Shown: positions 1 to 5,906 of the stretch, in pieces
How positions within the stretch are numbered: the stretch's first letter is position 1
How the letters are laid out: every line of letters starts with the position of its first letter
From: JBOGFC01 sp050742155
Lineage (GTDB): Bacteria; Actinomycetota; Acidimicrobiia; Spongiisociales; JALYHC01
Direction: 5' to 3'
NCBI GenBank assembly: GCA_050742155.1
Contig: JBOGFC010000050.1
Coordinates: 1-12,257 of the forward strand
Length of the DNA stretch: 12,257 bases
Position numbers and translations under genes: made by a program
The notes under the pieces: model-generated
Told to the model about the DNA's origin: nothing
Databases searched by the model: none
The model's input: the letters and a program-made list of their open reading frames with translations, nothing else

Positions 1-981
1 AACGATGATGTCGTTGAGGACCTCTGCTGGTGTTCGGTAGCCGAGGGTTTTGCGGGGTCTCTGGTTGAGTTCGTCGGCGACTTGGTCGAGGTCGGCTTCG
101 CTGAGTGGTGAGTAGTCGGCGCCTCGGGGGAAGTATTGACGGAGAAGGCGGTTGATGTTTTCGACGGTGCCGCGCTGCCAGGGACTGTGGGGGTCGCAGA
201 AGTAGACGGTCACTCCGGTGTCCACGGTGAACTGGGCGTGTTGGCTCATCTCCTTGCCTTGATCCCAGGTCAAGGACCGGACCAGGTCGGTGGGCAACTT
301 TTGGATCTTCTTGGCGATCACGTCGCGGACTGTCTCTGCTCGCCGGTCGTGAGGGAGGGCCAACAGCATGACGAATCGGCTGGTTCTCTCCACCATCACC
401 CCTATCTGAGAGTGCCCGTCTCGGGTGCCGATGATGAGATCACCTTCCCAATGGCCGGGGATTGCCCGATCCTCCACTTCGGGAGGACGGTCAGTGATCA
501 TCACCATGTCCTGGACCTTTCCTCGCCCCTCAACGCGGTATCCGCGTGGTCGGCGTCGGGTCCGGCCCGTACGCAACGCCTCGAGCAGCTCTCGTTCCAA
601 GCCACCACGGCCTTGGAGGAACAAAGACTTGTAGATGGTCTCGTGGGACACGCTCCAGTTTGGATCATCGGGATGCTCCACCCGCAGTCTTCCCGCGATC
701 TGCTGGGGCGACCAGCAACGACGAAGCCGATCAGTAACTACGCCTGCTAACTCAGGATTGGCCACGAGTTTCAACGGCTTCGGTCTACGGGCCCTCTCAG
801 TGGCGGCCTGATGGGCCTTTTCCGCCCGGTACGCCTTACAGCCCCCGTTAGGGGTCACCTCCCGATAGACGGTCGAAGCCGGCCGGCCCAGCATTCTCGC
901 CGCCTCTCGAAGCGGCCAGTCGAACCGGATCGTGTTCTGAATCACATACCGTTCATCCCTCGACAACCTGACTCCAGGCAC
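1..981 (-). CDS. IS30-family transposase (C-terminal few residues missing)
   Basis: DDE transposase that cuts and joins the ends of its own IS30-type element. Translation gives 327 residues up to the window edge. The N-terminal 40 residues form an HTH region (LSRDERYVIQ, then REAARMLGRPASTVYREV), followed by a second HTH-like segment (CWSPQQIAGRL, residues 89-99) and IYKSLF. The catalytic core has HWEGDLI (D181), LTWDQGKEM (D240) and WQRGTVENINR (E274). D240 and E274 are separated by 33 residues, the IS30 DD(33)E spacing. It ends in RPRKTLGYRTPAEVLN, the typical IS30 C-terminus, so only a few codons should be missing. I chose the GTG start at 981 because a GGAGG ribosome site lies 5 bases before it and a TGA is in frame 15 bases upstream. 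The reading frame is uninterrupted, so the enzyme may be active. Confidence 0.95.
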   Translation of the reverse strand, partial: MPGVRLSRDERYVIQNTIRFDWPLREAARMLGRPASTVYREVTPNGGCKAYRAEKAHQAATERARRPKPLKLVANPELAGVVTDRLRRCWSPQQIAGRLRVEHPDDPNWSVSHETIYKSLFLQGRGGLERELLEALRTGRTRRRPRGYRVEGRGKVQDMVMITDRPPEVEDRAIPGHWEGDLIIGTRDGHSQIGVMVERTSRFVMLLALPHDRRAETVRDVIAKKIQKLPTDLVRSLTWDQGKEMSQHAQFTVDTGVTVYFCDPHSPWQRGTVENINRLLRQYFPRGADYSPLSEADLDQVADELNQRPRKTLGYRTPAEVLNDIIV

Positions 982-1016
982 ACACTCCTCCAATCATGGC
1001 CCTCCAGAAAATCCCT

Positions 1017-1042
1017 GGTGTAGCAATGATTGATAGAACTTT
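1017..1042. repeat. Probable IS30 terminal inverted repeat (transposase-proximal end)
   Basis: Read inward from the outer end, the minus strand gives AAAGTTCTATCAATCATTGC followed by TACACC. This resembles the TTCAA...GGTCA...GCAACA pattern of IS30-type ends as I remember them. It lies about 35 bases upstream of the transposase start, as expected. The partner repeat is outside the window, so the match cannot be confirmed here. Confidence 0.5.
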
Positions 1043-1059
1043 CCGTCGTACCCTCGTCG

Positions 1060-1065
1060 TATGAT
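1060..1065 (+). promoter_or_regulatory. Probable -10 element of the DUF222-HNH gene
   Basis: TATGAT matches the -10 consensus at 5 of 6 positions and ends one base before the LexA box. With a 17-base spacer the -35 position falls at 1037-1042 (AACTTT), inside the presumed IS terminus, so the native -35 may have been replaced. A TTGATA at 1030-1035 within the IS end is a good -35 by sequence but is 24 bases away, which is too far. Confidence 0.45.
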
Positions 1066-1066
1066 A

Positions 1067-1080
1067 CGAACAAGCGTTCG
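1067..1080. promoter_or_regulatory. LexA (SOS) operator
   Basis: CGAACAAGCGTTCG is a perfect CGAAC-N4-GTTCG palindrome, the form of the LexA box used by Bacillus and mycobacteria. It is flanked by A on both sides (ACGAAC...GTTCGA). It begins one base after the TATGAT -10 element and ends 15 bases before the ATG at 1096, so bound LexA would cover the transcription start. The gene behind it is of the 13E12/DUF222-HNH class, members of which belong to the LexA regulon in Mycobacterium tuberculosis. Confidence 0.85.
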
Positions 1081-1095
1081 ATAGGAGAAAGGACG

Positions 1096-2214
1096 ATGGG
1101 GTCGCTGCACTCGGCCGTCGACGAGCTGGTCACAGAGGACCTGTCTCGGGTCGATACCGACTCGCTCCAAGGAGACGTGATCGAGATCCGGGCCCTGGCG
1201 GAGATCCTGGAGGCGGAGTGGCTGCGGCGGGTGGGGGCCTTGGATCGCCGCCAGGCCCACCTCGACGAGGGGTTCGTCTCCCTCACCTCCTGGCTGGTGG
1301 ACCGCACCCGCATGACCGCCTCGGCGGCTCGAGGAGCCATCCAGCTGGCCCGGGCGCTACAAGACCTGCCCCGCACCGCCTCCGCCTACCTGCACGGCGC
1401 CCTCACCACCGCCCACGTTCGCGTGCTGGCCCGGGCCGCCTCGGCCCATCCCGACACCTACCTGCGGGACGAGGAGGTGCTCGTGGGAACGGCCGCCACC
1501 TTGTCGGTGGCGGAGTGCGCGCGGGCCCTCAGCTATTGGCGAGGGGCGCTCGATCACTGGGCGGAGGCCGATGAGCTCTACGGACGGCGTCGCCTCCATG
1601 CTTCGCGAACCTACGGGGGGATGGTGCGGGTCGACGGGGACCTCGACCCAGAGGGCGGCGAAGTGCTCCTCTGTGCCTTGGAGGCGCTCTCCGAGACCAC
1701 CGATGGAGAGGATCCCCGAAGCCCCGCCCAGCGGCGGGCCGACGCCCTGACAGAGCTGTGTCGCCAGGCCCTCGACCGAGGAGAGCTGCCGGTCAGAAGG
1801 AGGCAGCCTCCCCATTTGGTGGTGACGGTCGATCTCGCCACCCTGGAGCGACGAGCCGGGAGGCGGGCCGAGACCGACCGGGGTGGGGTGCTCTCTCCCG
1901 AGGCGGTGCGCCGGCTTGCCTGTGATGCCGAGATCTGGCGGGTGATCACCCGAGGCGAGAGCCAGCCCCTGGATGTGGGTCGGACCAGGGTGGTCCCGGT
2001 GGGGTTGTGGCGGGCCGTGGTGGTGCGGGATCGGCGCTGCCGGTGGCGGGGATGTGATCGGCCTCCCCGCGGGTGCGACGTGCATCACCTCCTCCACTGG
2101 CTGGATCACGGCGAGACCAAGCTCGATAACCTGGTGTTGTTGTGCCGCCGGCACCACCGGATGCTGCACGAGGGAAGGCAAGGGCTGGAGATGGTGGGGC
2201 CGGATCCGCCGTAG
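1096..2214 (+). CDS. DUF222 / 13E12-repeat-type HNH endonuclease-domain protein
   Basis: This 372-residue protein has a helical DUF222 domain (about residues 5-280) and a C-terminal HNH nuclease domain. The nuclease part has CRWRGC (C315, C320), then GCDVHHLLHW (C327, H330, H331) and LCRRHHRMLHEG (C350, H353, H354), which together form the zinc site and the beta-beta-alpha metal site of HNH nucleases. All expected residues are present. The family is abundant in actinobacteria and its biological role is poorly defined; mobile-element association and DNA-damage induction are both known for members. I chose the ATG at 1096 because AGGAG at 1083-1087 gives a normal ribosome site. The upstream in-frame ATG at 1030 would fall in the IS end and ahead of the promoter. 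Regulation by LexA is indicated by the operator at 1067-1080. Confidence 0.9.
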   Translation: MGSLHSAVDELVTEDLSRVDTDSLQGDVIEIRALAEILEAEWLRRVGALDRRQAHLDEGFVSLTSWLVDRTRMTASAARGAIQLARALQDLPRTASAYLHGALTTAHVRVLARAASAHPDTYLRDEEVLVGTAATLSVAECARALSYWRGALDHWAEADELYGRRRLHASRTYGGMVRVDGDLDPEGGEVLLCALEALSETTDGEDPRSPAQRRADALTELCRQALDRGELPVRRRQPPHLVVTVDLATLERRAGRRAETDRGGVLSPEAVRRLACDAEIWRVITRGESQPLDVGRTRVVPVGLWRAVVVRDRRCRWRGCDRPPRGCDVHHLLHWLDHGETKLDNLVLLCRRHHRMLHEGRQGLEMVGPDPP

Positions 2215-2275
2215 CCTCCGAGCGGCTGGGCTCAAGATGACGCCATGGGAACCGTAATCCGGCTCCTGTTCTTCC

Positions 2276-2788
2276 TCACTCGCGGCGGTCGAGGATGCCT
2301 CGCACGTAACGGGCCTGCCCGGCGTGCTGGAGGTTGTCGCTGATCACGCTCACCAGGCGCACTCCTACGGAGACGGGAGGGTCGTAGGAGCGATCGATGA
2401 TGCGATCGAGCTCATCGGCGTCGATGGTGGCCAGGTAGTCCAGGGTGCGGTCCGAGACGGCGTCGTGGTAGCCCAGCAGCACCTCCGGGCCCCGTGGACG
2501 CACCCCGGCCACCTGCTCAGAAGAGTGGCCGTAGCCGGTGTCGGAGGGATCGGCCGGCATTCCGAATTTTCCAGCCCACCCCTCCGAGGTCCAGGCTTGT
2601 TCCCGACCGGCGATCTCCGAGACATGGTCGTCCTGGATCCTGGTCAGGTGCCACACCAGCCAAGCAATCGAGTTGGCGTCGGCCTCGGGGCGAAACGCCA
2701 GACCTTCGCCGTCCAACCCTTCGGTCGCCTGATGCACCACCTTCCGAATTCGGCCGTAGGCGTCCGCAAGCACTTCTCCCGTGTCCAT
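2276..2788 (-). CDS. DinB-like DUF664 family protein
   Basis: A 170-residue four-helix-bundle protein of the DinB/YfiT-like superfamily, DUF664 branch. Diagnostic segments are WLVWHLTRIQDDHV (H47, with D53, D54 and H55 nearby) and DNLQHAGQARYVRG (H155), which supply the histidines of the usual divalent metal site. In actinobacteria some members of the superfamily are thiol (mycothiol or bacillithiol) S-transferases; the substrate here is unknown. I chose the ATG at 2788 because GGAG lies 7 bases upstream and the conserved fold begins right after it. A longer reading to 2914 would add 42 residues of unlikely composition that overlap the preceding gene. It lies 41 bases downstream of the anti-sigma-like gene and is probably cotranscribed with the sigma factor operon. 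Confidence 0.85.
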   Translation of the reverse strand: MDTGEVLADAYGRIRKVVHQATEGLDGEGLAFRPEADANSIAWLVWHLTRIQDDHVSEIAGREQAWTSEGWAGKFGMPADPSDTGYGHSSEQVAGVRPRGPEVLLGYHDAVSDRTLDYLATIDADELDRIIDRSYDPPVSVGVRLVSVISDNLQHAGQARYVRGILDRRE

Positions 2789-2829
2789 GTGGGTGCTCCG
2801 TTCCTGGTTCGGCGGCTCGCGCTGATATC

Positions 2830-3555
2830 TCACCGGAGCGATTCTGCCACTTGCAGCGCCTCCTCCAACGAGAGAGCCGACTCCAGCCGGAAGGTCACCC
2901 TTCCTTCCTGCCACAGCAGCGTGTTGCCAGCCAGCCGGCCGCTCTCTTCCAGCACCTCCCCGGACCGCTCCACCAGGTACACCAGGTGTGGCTCTCCCTC
3001 GATCCAGTAGCCGAGCCGTCCCCGTACCGTCACCGTTTCGAGGCTGGTTCCGGGCCCGAGCTCCTTGCCCAAGGACTCGGGCAGGCGGGCCCCAAACTGG
3101 TTGATGAGCAAGCCCACCCCGCTGTCACCAACTTCCGGGAGCCCCGCCTCCGACCGGTAGAGGAGGGTCACCCGGCCTCGGTCGAGGTAGACCGCGTCCG
3201 GCTCGCCAACCGCCGAGGGGACCAGGACCTCGAAGTCCACCCGCTCCCGGACCTCGGCAAGCGAGAGCGCCAACCCGATGTCCAGGCCGGCCCCTGCCGG
3301 AGCTACGGGTGGCGCCTCCCGACGAACGATCCGAATGTCGTCCAGGCCCAACAGGTCGGCGGCCGCCCGGCGCACACCGGGGAGCAGGAAGGCGGCTGCC
3401 ACCAGGATCAGCGCCGCGGCCACCCAGGCGGAGAGTAGGGGCCTGGCAGGCCGGCGATGCTCGATCCGTCTCCGGACCCGGCCGGCCAGCTCGGGCTCGG
3501 CGGGAAACTCGAGCGAGTCCCCCAGTCGGCGCAGGGCCTGCTCCAGCTCAACCAT
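2830..3555 (-). CDS. Membrane anti-sigma-factor-like protein (DUF4367-like C-terminus)
   Basis: 241 residues: a short N-terminal cytoplasmic part (1-38), one membrane helix (about 40-59, SAWVAAALILVAAAFLLPG), and an extracytoplasmic domain. The end of that domain (LGYWIEGEPHLVYL, then VTFRLESALSLEEALQVAESL) resembles the DUF4367 domain found on Gram-positive anti-sigma and outer-face proteins. Its start overlaps the end of the ECF sigma gene by 8 bases (ATGGTTGA), the usual layout of sigma/anti-sigma pairs, which is the main argument for the role. It lacks the HxxxCxxC zinc motif of ZAS-type anti-sigma factors, so it is a non-zinc type or only a partner of unknown action. A GTG two codons upstream (3561) is an alternative start. 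Confidence 0.75.
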   Translation of the reverse strand: MVELEQALRRLGDSLEFPAEPELAGRVRRRIEHRRPARPLLSAWVAAALILVAAAFLLPGVRRAAADLLGLDDIRIVRREAPPVAPAGAGLDIGLALSLAEVRERVDFEVLVPSAVGEPDAVYLDRGRVTLLYRSEAGLPEVGDSGVGLLINQFGARLPESLGKELGPGTSLETVTVRGRLGYWIEGEPHLVYLVERSGEVLEESGRLAGNTLLWQEGRVTFRLESALSLEEALQVAESLR

Positions 3556-4168
3556 CGGATCCACCCAGCCGCTCGAACTCAGCGCGCAGCCGAGCCAGGG
3601 CACGGGAAAGGCGCGACTTGATCGTCCCCCGAGCGCAGCCCATCAGCTCGGCCATCTCCGCCTCGGAAAGGTCGAGGAAATAGCGGTAAGCGATCACCAT
3701 GCGGTCCCTCTCCCGGAGTGCGTTGACCGCTTCCAGCAACCGCTCGCCCTCCCACCCGGCCAGGGCCACCGCCTCGGGAGATGGGGCCGCATCCCCCGAG
3801 GCGCGGGCCCCGGAGGCCCGCAGGGCGAGGCGCTGGCGCCTCCAGGCCGACCGGCGGCGGTTACGGGCCTCGTTGGCGACGATGCGAAGCAGCCAGGGCC
3901 GGAACGAGGACCCTCCCCGAAAGCGTCCCAGCGAGTAGAAGGCCTTGACGAACGCCTCCTGAGCGGCATCCTCGGCCTCGGCCGACGATCTGGTGATGAG
4001 GTAAGCCACCCGATGGGCGATCCCCTGGTAGCGCCGCACCAGCTCCTCGTAGGCACCGACCTCGCCCTCCTTCGCTCGCTCGACCAGCCCTGCGTCATCC
4101 AGTGGTCGGCCCTCCACTGCCCTCGTTCTCGTCCCTCCTACACCGCTTGGCTCCCGGGGGTTCCCCAT
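3548..4168 (-). CDS. ECF RNA polymerase sigma factor
   Basis: 206 residues with both ECF regions. Region 2 spans about 38-108, with AYEELVRRYQGIAHRVAY, the EDAAQEAFVKAF core-binding helix and FRPWLLRIVANEARNRRR for -10 recognition. Region 4 spans about 143-198, with LRERDRMVIAYRYFLDLSEA and the HTH EMAELMGCARGTIKSRLSRA for -35 recognition. A 30-residue linker rich in Ala and Gly separates them. It redirects RNA polymerase to a stress-type regulon that cannot be deduced from this window. The ATG at 4168 overlaps the stop of the upstream zinc-finger gene (TGATG), which suggests translational coupling. A GTG at 4117, 17 codons in, is an alternative start closer to the family's usual N-terminus. 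It is followed by the anti-sigma-like gene with an 8-base overlap. Confidence 0.93.
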   Translation of the reverse strand: MGNPREPSGVGGTRTRAVEGRPLDDAGLVERAKEGEVGAYEELVRRYQGIAHRVAYLITRSSAEAEDAAQEAFVKAFYSLGRFRGGSSFRPWLLRIVANEARNRRRSAWRRQRLALRASGARASGDAAPSPEAVALAGWEGERLLEAVNALRERDRMVIAYRYFLDLSEAEMAELMGCARGTIKSRLSRALARLRAEFERLGGSDG

Positions 4169-4601
4169 CAGCGGAGCCGGAAGTAGACCACCACGCCGGC
4201 GATGAGGCTGCCGAGGTCGAAGAGCGGCCTTCCGGTGAGCAGCGTCCAAACGACCTGGCCGGCCACCACTCCGGCCAAACCGGCCGCCAGGAACGGCCCT
4301 CCCGTCTGACGCTTCCCGGCCCGCAGCACCGCTTCGGCCACCCCCAGTCCCATCAGGAAACCCCGGAAGGGGATGGGAAGGAAGGCGAAGAGCACCCCAG
4401 CAGTGCTCCGGCGCCGGCCCCGGCCGCCGCCGCCCGCATCGAGCCCCGCCGGACGGCCCGGCGCACTCCGGGGGGCGGGGCGGCACAGGAGGGGCACTTC
4501 ATCCCCACCGGCGTGTCCACCATACAGCGGGGACAGATCGGCTCCCCGCAGTTGGAACACGACACCCGGGTCTCGACGCCGTGGCGGCGGCAGCTCTCCA
4601 T
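4168..4601 (-). pseudogene. B-box-type zinc-finger small membrane protein, frameshifted in this sequence
   Basis: Two reading frames together make one sensible protein. From the ATG at 4601 the first frame gives a zinc-finger module: C4, H7, C15, C18, C23, C26, C36, C39, with the core CGEPICPRCMVDTPVGMKC. It resembles the B-box-type finger at the N-terminus of many actinobacterial rhomboid-like and other membrane proteins. This frame continues through an Ala/Gly-rich helix and then stops near 4353. The second frame, up to the stop at 4168-4170, encodes hydrophobic segments (GVLFAFLPIPFRGFLMG, then GPFLAAGLAGVVAGQVVWTLL and FDLGSLIAGVVVYF). The frames join at a GGGG run near 4400. One extra G would restore a 144-residue protein reading ALLG-VLFAFLPIPF. 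Causes could be a real mutation, a sequencing or assembly error, or, less likely, -1 frameshifting. The gene heads the sigma factor operon and overlaps that gene's start, so a sensory or membrane role is an inference only. Confidence 0.75.
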
Positions 4602-4612
4602 TGCCTGCTTCC

Positions 4613-4618
4613 TAGCAT
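4613..4618 (+). promoter_or_regulatory. Possible -10 element of a leaderless transporter transcript
   Basis: TAGCAT (TANNNT type) ends 8 bases before the ATG at 4627. No ribosome binding site is visible there, and the divergent gene starts only 25 bases away. A leaderless transcript would explain both. This is position-based inference; the hexamer is weak. Confidence 0.25.
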
Positions 4619-4626
4619 GGCCGGCC

Positions 4627-5562
4627 ATGCCAGCCCGGTCACTCATCTCCACCGCGCCGGGAACTCGCTCCGAGGCCTTCGGGCCGGCCGAGTGGGCCCT
4701 CCTGGCGGCGATCGCCCTCATCTGGGGTTCCTCGTTCCTGTTCATCGCCATCGGGCTGGACGCCTTCCGTCCCGGCCTGGTGACCTTCCTACGCCTGGCC
4801 TTCGGCGCCGCCGCCCTGGCCGCCCTCCCGCGAGCCCGCCGCCGTGTTGAGCGCCAGGCGTGGGGGCAGATCGTGCTTTTGGGCCTGCTCTGGATGGCCA
4901 TCCCGCTGCTCCTGATCCCCATCGCCCAGACCTGGATCGACTCCTCCCTGGCCGGGATGATCAACGCCTCTATGCCACTCTTCGCTGGCTTCTTCGCCGC
5001 CGTGTTGCTGCGCCGGCTCCCCGGCTACCGTCAACTGGTGGGGCTGGTGGTGGGATTCGCAGGCGTGCTGGCGATCGGCTGGCCGGCGGCCGGTACCGCC
5101 CGGACCAGCACCCTCGGCGTGGTGCTGGTGCTGGCGGCCACCGCCTGTTATGGCCTGGCCGCCAACCTCACCGTCCCCTTGCAGCAGCGATACGGCTCGC
5201 TGCCGGTGCTGTTGCGCTCCCAGGGGGTGGCGCTGGCGGCCACCCTGCCGGTGGGCCTCTGGTCGCTACGCGGCTCACGCCCCGCCTGGCCGAGCTTCCT
5301 GGCCGTGCTGGTCCTCGGCGTCCTGGGCACCGGCTGGGCCTTCGTGGCCATGGCCACCCTGGTGGGACGGGTGGGGGCGGCCCGGGGCTCGATCCCCATC
5401 TACTTCCTGCCGGTGGTAGCCATCGTGTTGGGAGTGGCGTTTCGTCACGAGACGGTGGCGGTCATCTCGCTGGCCGGGACCGCCCTGGTGCTGCTGGGGG
5501 CCTACCTGACCAGCCGTCGGGAGGTCCGCGACCGCCGCCCGGTCACCCACAGCCCCGGGTAG
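4627..5562 (+). CDS. EamA/DMT-superfamily transporter
   Basis: 311 residues of mostly hydrophobic sequence with about ten membrane helices arranged as two EamA repeats (about 22-152 and 163-294). Typical features are LIWGSSFLFIAIGL in helix 1, FRPGLVTFLRLAFGAAALA in helix 2, INASMPLFAGFFAAVLLRR before helix 5, and in the second half GLAANLTVPLQQRYG and PIYFLPVVAIVLGVAF. DMT transporters export metabolites or amino acids through the cytoplasmic membrane; the substrate cannot be predicted here. The ATG at 4627 is the only reasonable start and has no ribosome site. Its 3' end overlaps the opposing zinc-ribbon gene by 61 bases. Confidence 0.9.
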   Translation: MPARSLISTAPGTRSEAFGPAEWALLAAIALIWGSSFLFIAIGLDAFRPGLVTFLRLAFGAAALAALPRARRRVERQAWGQIVLLGLLWMAIPLLLIPIAQTWIDSSLAGMINASMPLFAGFFAAVLLRRLPGYRQLVGLVVGFAGVLAIGWPAAGTARTSTLGVVLVLAATACYGLAANLTVPLQQRYGSLPVLLRSQGVALAATLPVGLWSLRGSRPAWPSFLAVLVLGVLGTGWAFVAMATLVGRVGAARGSIPIYFLPVVAIVLGVAFRHETVAVISLAGTALVLLGAYLTSRREVRDRRPVTHSPG

Positions 5563-5678
5563 CCGCAGGAGCAGGTGTAGAAGACGATGATGCCCTGCGG
5601 GGTGTTCTGCACCCGCTCGATCTGGGAGAGCGAGGCAAGGGTACGCCTACCACACTGCGGGCAGCTCACCGCCAGCAT
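5502..5678 (-). CDS. Small zinc-ribbon protein, 58 aa
   Basis: The product begins MLAVSCPQCGRRTLASLSQI and contains FYTCSCGYPGLWVTGRR. The two pairs SCPQCG and TCSCG form a four-cysteine zinc ribbon (C6, C9 and the pair in YTCSC), and the tail is strongly basic. It resembles short zinc-ribbon proteins found as isolated genes in actinobacteria; no function is known to me. I chose the ATG at 5678 because it overlaps the stop of the preceding small gene (TGATG) and no independent ribosome site is visible, so translation is probably coupled. The last 61 bases are antisense to the end of the transporter gene. Confidence 0.7.
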   Translation of the reverse strand: MLAVSCPQCGRRTLASLSQIERVQNTPQGIIVFYTCSCGYPGLWVTGRRSRTSRRLVR

Positions 5679-5794
5679 CAGCGGACCAGTCCGACCAGAC
5701 GGCCGACGATCAACCGGGGCGGCCGGGCGCTCCGCTCCGCCTGACGGCGGAGCTTTTCGGCGTGGACTCGGGCCATGTGCTCCAGGTAGAGCAC
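5678..5794 (-). CDS. Small basic protein, 38 aa, unknown function
   Basis: A GTG start at 5794 is preceded by AAGGAGGA with ideal spacing, and the frame runs 38 codons to a TGA that overlaps the ATG of the zinc-ribbon gene. The peptide has a charged helical start (LYLEHMARVHAEKLRRQAERS) written here only in outline: acidic and basic residues alternate, followed by RPPRLIVGRLVGLVR. I recognise no domain. Support comes from the ribosome site, the strong promoter at 5822-5850 and the coupled downstream gene. It may be a real micro-protein or a translated leader that sets expression of the zinc ribbon. Confidence 0.6.
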   Translation of the reverse strand: MLYLEHMARVHAEKLRRQAERSARPPRLIVGRLVGLVR

Positions 5795-5821
5795 CGATTC
5801 CTCCTTCTGTAACCATCCATT

Positions 5822-5850
5822 ACTATATACCGGTTACAATAACCTGTCAA
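5822..5850 (-). promoter_or_regulatory. Strong sigma70-type promoter for the two small genes
   Basis: On the minus strand TTGACA (5850-5845) is a perfect -35, followed by a 17-base spacer and TATAGT (5827-5822), five of six matches to the -10. Transcription would begin near 5815, about 20 bases before the GTG at 5794. Such a near-consensus promoter is unusual in this GC-rich window, and the local AT-rich stretch stands out. Confidence 0.8.
5832..5844. promoter_or_regulatory. Palindromic operator inside the promoter spacer
   Basis: GGTTA-CAA-TAACC is a perfect 5-bp inverted repeat lying wholly within the -35/-10 spacer. A further TGTAACC at 5808-5814 forms a 7-base inverted repeat with GGTTACA at 5832-5838, so half-sites lie on both sides of the -10. 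A protein bound here would block the promoter. The divergent CGNR regulator 60 bases away is the obvious candidate ligand-responsive repressor, by position only. Confidence 0.55.
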
Positions 5851-5906
5851 GAGGCTTTGCTAGTGAGGAAGGGAGTGGGGGAGTGGCAACCTGCAAAGGA
5901 GCTACA

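Larger units (their letters stand above)
1..1042 (-). mobile_element. IS30-family insertion sequence, cut by the left edge
   Basis: The element consists of a single transposase gene read leftwards plus about 60 bases of upstream sequence ending in a probable terminal inverted repeat at 1017-1042. Base composition is visibly less GC-rich than in the rest of the window, which fits recent acquisition. The far end, the second inverted repeat and any target duplication lie outside the window, so element length and intactness cannot be judged. The right boundary (about 1042-1045) is inferred from resemblance to IS30-type ends and from the start of the next gene's promoter region. Confidence 0.85.

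Noticed and set aside
136..750. Plus-strand 204-codon open frame within the IS
   Set aside because: It is antisense to the well-supported IS30 transposase, has no ribosome site and shows no recognisable domain.
1357..2235. Minus-strand 292-codon frame opposite the HNH gene
   Set aside because: It lies wholly against a gene with clear DUF222 and HNH motifs; long antisense frames are normal in GC-rich DNA.
2215..2275. Terminator between the convergent HNH and DinB genes
   Set aside because: I see no stem of useful length or T run in these 61 bases.
4353..4964. 203-residue minus-strand protein starting at 4964
   Set aside because: The first 121 residues are antisense to the transporter and Arg/Ala-rich; only the part from 4601 carries the zinc finger.
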